Shown one piece after another: positions 11,113 to 23,413 of a stretch of 44,654 nucleotides of DNA (its first letter is position 1; the number at the start of each line of letters is the position of its first letter). This DNA is from Cylindrobasidium torrendii FP15055 ss-10 (Eukaryota; Basidiomycota; Agaricomycetes; Agaricales; Physalacriaceae), in NCBI GenBank assembly GCA_000934385.1, contig KN880633.1, positions 1 through 44,654 on the forward strand, in the 5' to 3' direction. The notes beneath the pieces are model-generated. The model did not search any database, was not told the DNA's origin, and saw only the letters and a program-made list of their open reading frames with translations. Both the position numbers and the translations under genes were made by a program.

Positions 11113-12466
11113 CTACTGGCGCATCATATTGTTGTACTGCGTGTGCTGAGGCGGTGGCATCTGTCCATACGCCTGCATCTGCGGAATGTACTGCTGGGGC
11201 GGTGGCATTGTCTGCTGGAATTGAGGCTGGAATGGGAATCCTGGCGGTGGGGGCGGAACGCGCGTGCCCATACTGTACAGCTCGTGCGGCATGTCCTGGA
11301 AGAATGGGTGCCGCATCGCATCCTCTGCCGATATCCGCTCGGAGGGGTCGAAACGCAAAAGGCGCTCAAGGAGGTCGACGGCTTTCATCTTGTGTCAGCA
11401 TGAGTTGTGAAGAATGAGGGACAGTGCATACCTTGCCGCGATGCCTTGGGAATCAGCTGGGCCAAGCTGACTCTGGGGAATGCAGGTATAGGTTTGTTCA
11501 ACGCAACTTCAGGCTGTGATAGGTGTTAGGGCGTGAGGAGGAGGCGCAGGGCACGACGTACGTGATCTCTGAACGTCTTCTGCAATTGCTGAGGGGTCGG
11601 TGTGCCAATGACACGGAATATCTGGATGAGCTGGTCTTGGTTGTCCCTCCCGCGGAAGAGTGGTACACCAGTGATCATCTCTGCGAAGATGCATCCGCAC
11701 GACCACATATCGATGGAAGGGCCATATTTCTTGGACCCCATGAGCACATCCGGCGAGCGGTACCACAAAGTGACGACCTGCAGCGAATCAGATACGGGTT
11801 CATTAGTTGTCTAGCATGCGCACCTCATTCGAGAACGTGTTGACCGGTAGCCCAAATGCACGCGCCAGACCAAAGTCACCAAGCTTGAGCTCGGCCTTGC
11901 GGTTGATGAGAAGATTCTGGGGTTTTAAGTCGCGGTGCAGTACTTGGTTGTGGTGACAGAAGGCGGTGCCCATGAGCATCTGGTACATGAAGCTCTTCAC
12001 CGTTGCGGCGTCCAGAGCGCCCTTTTCGCCGTACTTGTCCATGTACTTCTTGAGATCCGTTTCGCAAAAGTCGAATACAAGGGTGAGCTTCACTTCGGTG
12101 TGGATGACATCGTGGAGGCGGAGGACGTTGATGTGTTTGAGTTCCTTCATGATGGATATTTCGCGGATCGCAGTCGACGGTGTGCCTTCTTCGGGATCCA
12201 AATGTATCTCCTTGAGGGCCAGGATCTCATTTGTGGTCCGGGAGCGAGCCTGTCGAATGGTCAGCGACAGCCTCAGCCATAGCGGTCGCCCGCTGCACTC
12301 ACCTTGAACACCGTGGCATACGTTCCCTCGCCTGAATATGTTAGCTAAATTATTTTAAGGCGCAAATTGAGGCGTATCTCACCCAACTTCTCGAGCTATA
12401 GTCAACGAAGTTAGCGAACATGAGTACAGCGAGGCAGCTCGTACTTACCATCACATAGTTGGACAT
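11113..12466 (-). CDS. PHO85: PHO85-type cyclin-dependent kinase
   Basis: Seven exons, right to left: 12449-12466, 12383-12395 (13 nt), 12303-12331, 11824-12249, 11562-11777, 11432-11513, and 11113-11381, giving 350 aa. The kinase is complete: glycine loop GEGTYATVF, catalytic Lys33, the exact PSTAIRE helix at 44-50, HRDLKPQN with Asp127, DFG at 145-147, and the SPD/GCIFAEM segments of CDKs. The [16 protein letters not shown] activation loop and early SNYVMLEKLGEG resemble PHO85/PhoA rather than CDC28. These kinases work with Pcl-type cyclins in phosphate, glycogen, polarity, and cell-cycle control. An unusual extension of about 60 residues, rich in Pro, Gln, and Met, follows the kinase domain. 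The last junction was placed so that SRQ joins [11 protein letters not shown]. Confidence 0.92.
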
Positions 12467-13074
12467 GATGGAGAGAACAGGGATTGTGACGTGGTAGTAC
12501 TCTTAACGTTCTTGAAGGTGCAGATGAGAGAATAGGTAGATGTTAAAGTTGAGAGCCACTGTTGTAGCTGCCACCAAGGTGATGAAGGTAAGAGGAGAGA
12601 GTAGTCGGCCATTTCCGAGGGTTAAGACTGCCGATCGAGTTCTCAGGAACCTGTTCTAATGACTCCGAGCTACCGTAGATTAGATAACCGCCACAATTTA
12701 TTGGGGAACGCGGCAACCCATTTTTGTGGTCTCAGTCAATGGTTGTTATGGTCTTTGATACTTTTATGGAAGGACCGTGATGCCTGGAGATAGCGTTGTA
12801 ATCAACCGTAAGGTCTGTGTAAGACTCTTCAATTAGACTTACAGAAAGAACCATGGTGAACGCCTGTGACCACAGATTCATCGTCAGCATAGTGACACTT
12901 GCACAAGGGCATTGTTATTCAGCACGGTCAGTCCACACCGCCACTGCTACACAGAAGTTGCGATATGGATCATAAAAGTTAAGCATAAAAGTGAGCTGCT
13001 GTACTTCGCAATAAACCAGAGTCCCGTCCCTCTCTATCACATCCCTTTCAAGATTCCTCTTACTGCTATCATAA
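12467..13074. promoter_or_regulatory. Divergent promoter region, PHO85-type kinase and GST
   Basis: About 600 bases lie between the kinase start (minus) and the GST start (plus), so it contains both 5' regions. Two CATAAAAG sequences at about 12970-12990 lie about 90-105 bases upstream of the GST ATG. No gene is visible. Confidence 0.45.
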
Positions 13075-13829
13075 ATGGCACCTTTGACCCTATACCTTTT
13101 CCCCTGGGGCCCGTTCCCTCGCCGCGTCCTCGTTTACCTCAAAATCAAAGGAATTCCCAAGGATGCAATCAACATCGTCGACGTTGGACTAGGCCCGTCG
13201 GGATTCATCAATCCCGGAGACAAGCCTGATGGTACTGTCCCCATCGTACGTCCGACACAGTGTGTCTCTATCACGGCACTGATACTCACTGCAACTAGCT
13301 CCGCCTAGAAGATGGGACGCTCATTCACCAGTCGATGGGAGTCCTAACCTACCTTGAAGAAGTCTTTGCGAACGTCGGACCAAACATGTCTGGGTCGACT
13401 GCTGTCGAGCGTGCTAGAATCCGCGATATGTGCAGTGTCGTCGACGAGACTGTCGAATCCCTCTACGCCTTCGCCTGGAACACCTCCAAGTTGTTCGCCG
13501 ACAGAAACAAGAATCCTAGTAAAGATGCAGCAGACCGCGCTTTGAGCAAGGCCAAGGCATCTTTGGTCAAACTTGCGGGATACGCGAACGAGTCGAAGGG
13601 AACGACGGAGTATTTGCTGAGGGGGGAGAATCCGACTGTGGCTGACGTGACACTTTTCACTCTGCTGCAGCATCTGAAGGAGGGTTTTGGCGAGGAGCTG
13701 ACCTCTGGTATTCCGAGGCTTGAAGAGTTTTACAAGGAGATGCGTAGGAATGAAGGGACGGAGCCACCGGACTATCCTGCGCCAATCGTTGCCCTCGCGA
13801 GGCAGAGGGTGTCTTATGAGCAGCTATGA
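13075..13829 (+). CDS. Glutathione S-transferase-like protein
   Basis: Two exons, 13075-13245 and 13299-13829, with a 53-nt intron, give 233 aa. The N-terminal half reads as a thioredoxin-like GST domain: LYLFPWGPFPRRVLVYLKIKGI, then the TVPILRLEDGTLIHQSMGVLTYLEE segment, where the Pro of VPIL is the usual cis-proline and the following Asp/Gln-Ser contact glutathione. The C-terminal half is helical, with the NPTVADVTLF element that matches the conserved N-capping motif of GST helix 6. Length fits the family. Function is probably glutathione conjugation or reduction in stress or detoxification. The subclass is not assigned and the substrate is unknown. Confidence 0.82.
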
Positions 13830-14430
13830 CACTCACCAGCAAGTAGGAAAGAGATTTCACGTCAACAGGAGTGTAAAACCGTACATACCGTATCACCAAA
13901 TGCAGAGGCGTGCTATTGTATGGCCAGTGGTTTCACCACAAGAACAATTATAAAAAGCCTTATCGCAGGCCCAGACAAAGAAACAGTGTCACTTTGACCT
14001 TTGTTGTTATGGGGCGTCGTGCAATAGTTTGACCTTGGATTTTGGTTAGACTAAGATCTACTGGCCTCGGCGTCACAAAATTAGGGCACTATAGAATAAA
14101 GAGTATTGTTTCTGGAGTTATACCGGGCATTTTTTGGCTCCATGGAAGAGCAGAAACAAGTGGCACCGGCCCAGAACAATCGACCCAGAATCGGCGGCCA
14201 ATGTGCGCACGTGGCCACGTGGCATTAAGGACGGGCGGAAATAATCCTTCGTCCATACCACGACTGCCCGCCTGTTGGCTCTGTCGCCCGTCGCCGCTCG
14301 CTGCTTCGAGACCGCCGACACTGTCTCCGACGCCGACGTCCGCCTCCATTCGTTATTTGGAGTTATACCTCTCCACTCTCCCCGGATTTCTCGTCGACTA
14401 CACTACACTTAATTTTCGCGCCCCTCGACA
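13830..14430. promoter_or_regulatory. Intergenic with promoter of the large coiled-coil gene
   Basis: About 600 bases between the GST stop and the 1,843-aa gene. A striking double E-box palindrome lies at 14208-14221. No gene is visible. Confidence 0.5.
14208..14221. promoter_or_regulatory. Double E-box palindrome CACGTGGCCACGTG
   Basis: Two CACGTG sites separated by two bases form one 14-bp palindrome about 210 bases upstream of the coiled-coil gene's ATG. CACGTG is the core site of bHLH factors such as Pho4 and Cbf1. Binding here is inferred from sequence only. Confidence 0.5.
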
Positions 14431-17400
14431 ATGACGCGCGCAAGAGACAAGCTTCCACGGCTAAACACGGCGGCGCCTATGCCCCTCAACATGCAGCAGC
14501 CCCAAGCCATGTATTCGCCGGCGCTGCCAACCGCCATCCAGTACAATGCCCCACTGCCAATGCAAACTCCTATGCAACAAGGATTCTTCAACATGCAGCC
14601 ATATCCCGGCGCACGGCCAGGACATCACAGTGCACATCCAAGCCTGGCGCACTTCGCTGCCGCCGGTCTACCACCCCCGGGAATGTCGCCTGGATTTCCG
14701 ATGACCCCCATGGGCGCCGGCCACTTCGCCCGCGGCTCCATCTCTGGCATGCCAGGCCAACCTCCATATCACGGTCGCAACCGACGCCAGCCGAGTATTG
14801 GTGGACCTCCCAAAGCCGTGCTTGGTGGTCCTCAGCGCAAAGTCAGCCCACTTCCGCCGCCAACGGCAAGCCCAATCCCGGCGCCGTTGAAGAAGAAGGC
14901 CATTATCAATCTGCCAAAGGAAACCATTCGCGACCAGGATGGCAAGGTTACCGGAAAGGAACCATGGGCCAGACTAGTCCTTGACGCGCCGCCGATACCC
15001 CCACAAGAGGATGCTGCGCCAGTGGATGCGGTCACGCGGAAACCATATATGAATGACGAGGAGAGGCTGGAAATACCTTCAACCATTGATGTCTTTTTGC
15101 CAGGAAAGGTGCGTATCCACTCCTCAGTTTTATTATCACACTCACTCTTGATCCAAGTCTGCCTGGGATAACATTCGCCGCATGGCTATCGAGGAGAAGT
15201 TGGAGAGGATGGGTGTAGAGCGTGGCAACGGCAGCGCGCCGCCAAATATCTACGCTCCTCATGCTCGCGCAGCCTCGGTATTTCTCTCCACTCGGTTCTG
15301 ATGACCAGTCACTCACATGAAATTAGATATCGTCGCCGGCAGACCCGGCGTTACTGCTCTTCAAACTGAACAAGCTCCAGCAAGCGCAGGGATCGTCAGT
15401 CGCGTCCTCTCCGCAGCCGTCGTATGGGATGTCGCCTTCGCCCAATTCACAAATGCGCGTCGGCAACCGCCACGGATACAGCATGTCTATGGCGCCACCA
15501 TCAAGCCAGCCAATGTTCAACGGCCCATCTTTCAATCCTTTTGGACACGATGCCACGCTTGGCTCGGATTACTCTGTATCACCGGGTCCCCAAGCAGCAG
15601 CGGAGCTTTATGCGCCCCAAGGTCGCGTACCAATGGCAACATTCCAATCGCTTGCGCCGCCGTCAGGTCCACCATCCGTCCGGTCAACCAGCCAGCCCGA
15701 CTTTGCTCGCGGCTTTGGATTGGAGGTTCCAGACGAGGCAGAAGAGGAAGCAGTCGAGGAGGAACTTCCTACTGTGGAGATCACACCAGAGGATCAAGAA
15801 CCGGTAGACGGGCAGGTCACAGACAACGAAGAGGAAGGCGAAGAGTACGGAAGTATACACGGAACGGCCACTGGACAAAGCCAACCGCATTCTCGCCATA
15901 CATCCAAACTTTCGCAGGCATTGTCCTTGCGTTCGTTTGGTGTGTTCAACCCGGATGTATTCAACGAGCGTACCGATATTGGTCCCGTTGGCCATGAGCA
16001 TCGGACGAGCAGATCGAAAACCGAGTTTGAGGGCTTGGATGAATGGACAGGGTCGGACGATGCATTCAACAGCGAGGACGACGAGGTGCGTGACCGCCTC
16101 ATGTTTATCAATATTCAAGCTAACTGTTCGCGCAGAGTCTCGACGAGTATTCCAATCCTTCTGACGAAGAACGGGCGCGGCAGACTCGCATGGAGCGCCG
16201 TGCAAATCGCAAGCGGATGCAGGCCGAGGATGAGAACCCTCGACGCCTGCCCAATTTCCCTCGGCCTCCAGAGAACACCATGGTACTACCACGAGGAGAA
16301 GATGACATTATCTCAAACCCGAGCGATGAGGGAGAGCAGGGCGATTATCGGACACACAACCATTTCGATCATACATCATCAAACGGCGCAGCTCGTCCTC
16401 TTCCTCATATTCCCAACTCTCGTGTACCGCCCGGCCAAGAATCCATGTACAACCCTCATTCCCGCCAACACTCTGGCGCCAGCTTCGGCGGCTACCCCGA
16501 CCACAGACCTACCCTCAATCCAAATGCGAAGCCGTTCGTATTCGGTGCACCTATTATAATCGAGCCTCCAAGAGCACCCTCTGGGGGCTTTTCCGACGTT
16601 GGCAGTGTCAATGGCCACCAACGCGCACCCTCATTTGGCAAGCCACTCAACAAGGCCGCTCCCGAGTTCAAGCCAGGCAACTTCAGCTTCAAGTTCGCCT
16701 CCCCAATTTCTCTGCCCAACGCTGGACCTCCCCCACCTGCACCAGTACCGTCGTTGCCTGTACCTGCACCATACCAGCATGGCCTTGGTGTACCCGATGC
16801 CGAGTCTTCCCCATTCCGGAACCAGGGCCGCGAGAAACGCGCTCGCCACGCGGAAGACGACGAGTCGTTCGACGAGGGTCAGAGCTTCGCATCGTTCAAG
16901 TTCCCGGCAGAGACCCCGCGCAAAGAGCCGCCTTCACCCAGGCCACCTATCCGCTCCGGACATTCTTCGCTCAATCCCTCTGCAGAGCCATTCTCACTGG
17001 AACGCTTCACCGCAGCGGCTAACCTCGCCACTCTTCCTCCAATTCAACGTGCTGAATCACCTAGTGATCTCGGGTCTGCGGTCGACGACTTTGACGATAC
17101 GACAGAAGCAGACTATGGCGCGGACACGCGGTTGGAAATATTCGGACAAGGGTCGACCAGGAAGCGTCCACCACAGCTCGATGTCAAGCCTCGCAACACC
17201 ATTCCTGCTGGCATCTTCAAGGCGCTTGGCATGGGCAATGGTGAAGAGAGGACGCGCAAGAACGTGCGTTCAAGGTTAAGTTCCCGTGATGAACGGGAAT
17301 TTTTCGCACATGGATCCCGCCCCTCCTTGGACGACGAAAACGTGGCGCCTATTGCCAGGAAGTCGTCACATGCCCGCCTTGCGAACCAGGACGACATCGA

Positions 17401-20215
17401 GGATGTGTTCAGAGTGCCGAGGCATCACCACCGCCGGCGCTCATCGCTGCCGGATGCGCTGCACGACCCACTGGACTCGAATTCGGACATGTCACAGTCT
17501 CCCATCCACCCGCGCCAGGATATCTCGACATCAATTGCGATGAACCAGATCGAAAACATGCTTATCGACAAGTTTGACGAGCTGCGACATGCACTGCAGG
17601 CTGGAGCTTCGCTGCACCCGAAGACGGAGGCAATGGTGAGCGAGGTCATGGCTATGTTCCGGTCGCAACTTCGGGACTCTGCAGCGAAGAGTCTTGAGGA
17701 CGACCAGCAAGATGCACGCGGCGAATTTGACATTCAATTGATCCGTGCGACTATCGAGGAGGGACATGCGGAGACCCTCATGCACCTCAAGCGCGAGCTT
17801 GCGTCGATGTCGGCCAACCTACATATGGCGATGGGTCGGCCGCTTGCTGGTCCCGGCATGGCTCCTGGTGGCTCTTCCGCAGGTTTGGAAACACTTAGCG
17901 CGCGCACCATCGAGGCGATGAGCGAGTCTATTTCGGAGTTGAGCCAGAGAATGGAATCCATACTTCGCGCTGCGCCTGCCCGGGAGCGGGATGCAGTTGT
18001 GGAAGCGGTTGTGTCGTCGTTGTCCCCATTGCTCAGGGCCCACCAAGAACCTGTCGACTATGAGCAACTTACCGGCCTGCTTTCTCAAGCTGTCAAGCCC
18101 CATATCTCCCAGCTCATCGACCTTGCCTCTGACAAGCAAGAAACCGCTGGCCTTATTGTGCAAGCCCTTCTTCCTCACCTCTCCCACCTGCAAGCCGTGC
18201 CCGTCGACACGGATGCCATCAGCCACCAACTTGTGGCTGCCGTCAATCGCGCCATTGCTCCCATCGACGCCTTCGAAATCAAGGAGCAGGTATCGGACCT
18301 CGTTGTCGAGCGTTTGGACTCTCGCCTGGCGAACCGCGATAAGGCGCTCAGCGCTGATGCCATTGCTGAGCAGGTGTCTTCGGGTGTCAACCAGCTTCTG
18401 GCGCCTCTCAAGGATGTCCAGGCTTCGCTCAAGGATCTCTCAAGTAGTCAACAGGCCCTCTCCGGTGTCTCTGATCTGCCTGCCAAGGTTCTTTCTGCCA
18501 TCGAGGGCTTGAGGAAGGCCCAAGCCGATCTTGTTGCCAACCTTCCCGCCTCGAGCACCGGGTCGACTGGTGATGTGCTTCACGTCAAGTCTGTTGTGGA
18601 TGCACTCTCCGAGAAGCAGGCCGCACTCATTGAACAGACTGCATCGGTTCTTGGGTCTCAGCGTGAGCTCCAGCAAAAGGTCTCCTCGCTTCCGGACAAT
18701 TTTGCGACTGCCACCCAAGTCTTGCAAGACGCGCACGCCGCGTTCAGTATGTCGCGCGACAATGTCAAGCGCGAGATGGAGGACATGCGCAAGGCTAACA
18801 CGGACCTACAAGTCCAGGTAGCCAAAGCTCGTGGTGCGCATGGGCAGGTTCGCGTTGAGAAGGAGATGCTGGCGGAGAAGTTGACCCTTGTGGAGGCGGA
18901 TCGCGCGAAGTGGAGGGAGTCTGCAAACGATGCGACAGCGCAGGCGGCGGTCAAGACAGATGAGGTCGCGGCGCTGACGGCAAAGAACGCGGAAATGCAG
19001 GATTCGTTGTCAAAGGCTTTGGCACGGTTACAGGCGACGGACGCTTCTGGCCAAGCGCAGCAGGCGCGGATTGCCGAGCTGGAGAAGGCGAACCAGGATC
19101 TGTTGTTCGAGAAGAGGACGTTGAAAAACAAGGTGAGGTTATTTGACCCGTCCCCGTGCTCAGTCATTCTAACTTTGTGCTCGCAGATTGATAACCTCGA
19201 GGTCAAGGCAGCATATGCATCGCGCGACAAGGAGGTTGACGAGCAAACAATCGCGGACTTGCGCAAGGAGAAGGCAGAGTTGGCGTCCAACAGTGCGCTT
19301 GCCGACGGCATTCGCAGCCAAGCAGAGCAACTCGAAACCATTCTTGGACATCTCAAGCAGGCAGACAACGAGGAGCTCAAGGAACTTCGCCGTGCCCGTG
19401 ATCGTTCGAGGGCTCTCGAAGGCGAGCATGCGGCACTTCAGAAACGGTTCAAGGAGCAGGAGGGTCGCGTCTCGAACGCCGAGAAGTCTGCATTCACCGC
19501 TCGCTCATCTTTAACTCAAGCTCAGGCCCGTGCGTCTGAGTGGGAGAAACGGGCGAAGGAGTACGAGGGCAAACTCGAGCTTACCCAAACCCGATTCGAG
19601 CAAATCGAGGCGCAGTACAACAACATGGAGGCGGAGAGCAGTGTTGTCCAGATGCAGCTCGAGGAGCGTGAGGCTGAGAATCGTTTGATTCAGGTGCGTC
19701 TTTGACCTTATTCACAAACATGATTTCTTACTTGTGTTTCCCAGGACCGCGAAGCCAAGCAGAAGACTCATATCGAGGCTCTCGAGGCCAAGATCAGGAC
19801 AATGCAGAACGAGTTCGAGAAGGCACGGTCACGGACGGTCAACCCTGTCGTCCAACGCCCAGTCGGACGCACCAATGGGTACGCACAACCACCACGACCG
19901 GACTCGCGCGCAAGTACTGCGTATGACCGCTCGAGATCTGTGACACCCAACGGCAAGCCTCTACCGGGTCTCTACGATTCGATACATGCGCCCAAGGCAA
20001 CGAGATTGAACGGGGCCATCGCAACGACAAATGGGCTTGGTGCGACAAATGGTCTGAACAGCTCGATGCATGCGCCGAGGTATCCTGCTTCATTAGCGAA
20101 GACGTCGGCTGCTGCGAGGAACGCATTCATGCGTGCTCAGGCGCCTTCACCGACACCAAGCACTGTATCTGCTGCGCCGACCGTTGACGCGGATGGATGG
20201 TATTCGTTTGACTAA
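14431..20215 (+). CDS. Very large disordered and coiled-coil protein, 1,843 aa
   Basis: Six exons: 14431-15108, 15158-15277, 15327-16085, 16136-19132, 19187-19693, and 19745-20215, giving 1,843 aa. All introns are 49-54 nt. The first 1,000 residues or so are low-complexity, rich in Pro, Ser, Gly, and Glu, and include a better conserved-looking segment around 207-285 (IDVFLPGKSAWDNIRRMAIEE and following, split here). Later comes a helical middle (about 970-1380), then strong coiled coil at about 1390-1720 with repeated Glu/Lys/Leu-rich heptads, and a Ser/Pro-rich tail. I do not recognise a named family. The architecture suggests a scaffold or a cytoskeletal or spindle-type structural protein; that is inference. 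The 54-nt intron at 19133-19186 is in frame and could be retained. Confidence 0.85.
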
Positions 20216-21184
20216 AAAGTACGGTATATATTGTGTCCCTGGAGTGTTCGTTCTTGCCTCTATTTTGCGTTGTGTCGTGTCGTTGGTTTATATCTTATTC
20301 ATCCTATGCAACTCTCATCTCATTTTCCTCTTGTTGTCCACTCTCGAGTATCTACTTTACTAACACGTGCTCTATATTCCAATGATTCCCCTTACACATT
20401 TCTCTTATTATACTTGCTGGTTGTGGATTTCTTTCTTGCTTCGAGGATGGGGATTTTTCTTTTCTCTCAGCGCATCTGTACGCATACTGCAATTACACAA
20501 GATAACTTGGTACTACGGTGCGTGCCCCGGAAATGTCGAACGACGGGAGACCGAGTCTCAACCTTGGAGTGTTAGGAGATGAGTACGACTGTTATCGCTT
20601 GAGGACCTCAAGGCGGCCACTGTTGCTGAGCCCTTCAGCGCATCCTTAGCCTACTAATGATGTCATGAGGCATTTATGGCGCGGACCGGTCTTGCGACTC
20701 GATCTAGAACGACCATTTATGGACGACAAAATCCTTTGAGGAGCCTTCATTATACACAGACAAAGGCTAATCCTTGAAATCGATACCATATTCTAGTATA
20801 TGTCTACTTACGATGACGACCTGGTTCGAGTCTTAACCGTCTTCAAGCTTTGTGCTCAAATCTATTCTGGGCTCAACCGTTCTTCCCTTGAACCTCCTTC
20901 CCCACTGGAGAACCCTCAGTACCCCAGTACCCCGGTGATTCCATGCGGGACGCCCCACACGGTACTTTTCTCCAGTCTGTATACTCTCCTTCAACCTAGC
21001 GCTCCGCTGAGCCGGAGGCCTCACCCCGGATGTTCTGTCCGGGCAAGCCAACGTCAATGCAGCTTCTTTCTTGCACTGCTCACCGGGCCGCCTTGTAAAT
21101 ACTTCTTTTCCGCTTCATCTATAAAAGCAAAGGGATGAAGAAGGATGACTACGCCGTTCCTCATTCTCGTCTCTCACTCCCAAG
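20216..21184. other. Intergenic with the transporter promoter
   Basis: About 970 bases. The first part is T-rich 3' flank of the coiled-coil gene. The last part is the promoter of the MFS transporter, with a TATAAAA at 21120-21126. The sequence ending near 21180 is a CT-rich leader. No gene is visible. Confidence 0.45.
21120..21126 (+). promoter_or_regulatory. TATA box of the MFS sugar transporter
   Basis: TATAAAA about 60 nt upstream of the ATG at 21185, followed by a CT-rich leader. The position suits a core promoter; use is inferred. Confidence 0.6.
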
Positions 21185-23413
21185 ATGGTAGAACGCACCG
21201 TCCCAACGAATAGAAGAGCCATTTTGTTGGCTATCTTCATCGCCTTTGGTACGCTTTCACGGTCGTGGGAATACTGTGTTCATGTACTTACGGTCTCACG
21301 AAGGTGGATTCCTGTTTGGTTATGATATTGGTGTCATATCGGTGAGTTTTGGCGCCTAAGTCAACCTTAAGGCAACTTACGTTGTACAACATAGGGATGT
21401 CTAATCATGCCCGACTTCACTCGACGATTCGGCGATTGGGATGAGGCAACGAGCGAATGGGTACTCAACAGTCATAAGCAATCTATAATCACCTCTCTAC
21501 TTTCTGCTGGGTATGTCCTTTCCTTTGAAGCCTTAGCATATGCTAATGTTGCCACTTAGAACCTTCGTGTACGTTCGTTGAAGGAACATAACATATGCTG
21601 GACAGCGACTAACCTTCCAATAGCGGTGCCATTGGCCAGGCATTCACTTCAGACAGATTCGGACGTCGCGGGTCCATCCTCATTTGGTCATTCATCTTCA
21701 CTATCGGGACTGTCATTCAAACCGCTACGGAGACTTCGATCGCGCAAATGTCTGTGGGTCGTTTTGTTGCAGGCCTGGGTGTGGGTGCAATGTCTGCCAT
21801 TGTCCCGTACGTGGTTTTACATATCGATACTATCATACTGAACCATGAGCTGCTTTTCAGGTTGTATAACGGAGAAACCGCGCCCAAGGCGCTCCGCGGC
21901 ATCCTCCTCGTCATGTACCAGCTCCAGATCATTTTCGGGTACGTACTCAGTCCGCTCTTGTTCTTATCACTCACTGAGGTCTACTATCAGCATTTTCGTC
22001 AGCTATGTGATTGGTCTGGGCACGCACACAATCAGCAATTCTGCTTCATGGCGTATCCCGGTTGGTCTTCAGATGCTCTGGGGACTCATCATTCTGTCTG
22101 GCATATTCTTCCTCCCCGAATCACCGTAAGCAGTGAGCTTCTCTTCCAGACTGTTTCTCACCAACATCCGTTGTATCTAGGCGTCATCTTCTAGGTACTA
22201 GTCGTATTGACGAGGCCCGAAAGGTCGTCGCAGAGCTCAATAGCGTCCCTGTTGATGATCCTCTCGTTGAGGAGATGGTTGAGGACCTTATGTTTGGCAT
22301 TCGCGCTGAAAATGATGGTGGGAAAGCAACATGGGCCGAGTGCTTCTCGACACGCAACCAATTATGGAAGCGAACCGTCAACGGCATGATGCTGCAGTTC
22401 ATTCAGCAACTCAACGGCCAAAATTTCTACTGTGCGTCTAATTGAACTCGTAGCTGGGCTTTCCTTACATGATAATCATAGACTACTACGGAGATACCTT
22501 CTTCAAAAGCGCAGGGACCTCGTATGTTCCATCCTCCCTCTCAACGAACGGGGATCGGGTAACTCACATGTCCTAAAGGCTTTCACCATACGCTATCCAA
22601 ACTATCCTCGGAGGTGTTTCTGTAGTCGGCACTGTCCCAGCACTTTATGCTATCGAAACCATGGGCCGCCGTCAATCTCTGTTGACAGGCTCTGTCCTCG
22701 AAGCCATCTTTTCCCTCGTCGTGCGTTTGAGCTCTTTATTTTATCTCACGTTGTCTTACCATCTCCGGAAGGCTGCTCTCGTCGGACATTTCTGCCTCGC
22801 ACCTGCGAACACACCCGCGGACCAGCTCACATCAGGGAACAAGGCAGGCGGGAACGCTATCATCGCCTTCGCCGTGCTGCATGTCTTCTCCTACGCCGTA
22901 TTCTGGGGACCTGTACCGTGCGTAATTTTTTCGGGCCAAATTGTCAACTTGATACTAAGCGTGCTCCTAGATGGGTATACCTTGGCGAGTCGTTCCCATT
23001 GCGTATCCGCCCCAAGTCCATCGCACTCGGCAGTGCCACAAACTGGCTCTGGAACTTCCTGCTCTCGTTCTTCTCTCCTAGGATTGCGGACGAGTATGTA
23101 TTACCTCTACTTCTCTCCCTGGAACTCCACACTGACGAACTGGGTACACAGCATCGGCCCTCTGATCCTCCTCATCTTCTGCGGCGTCCTCGTCTTCGGG
23201 TGGTTCTATGTGTACTTCTTCATTCCCGAAACCAAGGGCCTCAGTCTTGAAGAAGTCGACGAGATGTACCGCGCCAATGTCAAGCCGTGGAGGTCTAGCA
23301 CCTGGCGGCCCAGTCAGATCGGCGAAATCACGCAGGATTCGTCGACGAAGGGCGTGGGCGAGAAAGGAAAGGGTGAGATTGTCGAGGACACGAGGGAGTC
23401 AAATCCCGTGTAA
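21185..23413 (+). CDS. MFS sugar (hexose-type) transporter
   Basis: Thirteen exons give 528 aa: 21185-21248, 21304-21341, 21395-21510, 21560-21568 (9 nt), 21624-21806, 21861-21938, 21991-22125, 22181-22431, 22482-22521, 22579-22720, 22772-22917, 22971-23093, and 23152-23413. All junctions keep frame. The sugar-porter signatures are present: GFLFGYDIGVISG near the N-terminus, the SDRFGRRGS loop, VGRFVAGLGVG, PESPR at 205-209, the QQLNGQNFYYYYG segment, and PETKG at 467-471. Twelve membrane spans are expected from the family. It probably imports a hexose by proton symport at the plasma membrane; the substrate cannot be read from sequence. The C-terminal tail is hydrophilic and Lys/Glu-rich. The 9-nt exon is notable. 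Confidence 0.92.

Noticed and set aside
22432..23250. A 272-aa plus-strand frame through the 3' half of the sugar transporter
   Set aside because: It runs through introns in the wrong frame; the spliced frame carries QQLNGQ, GRR, and PETKG motifs.
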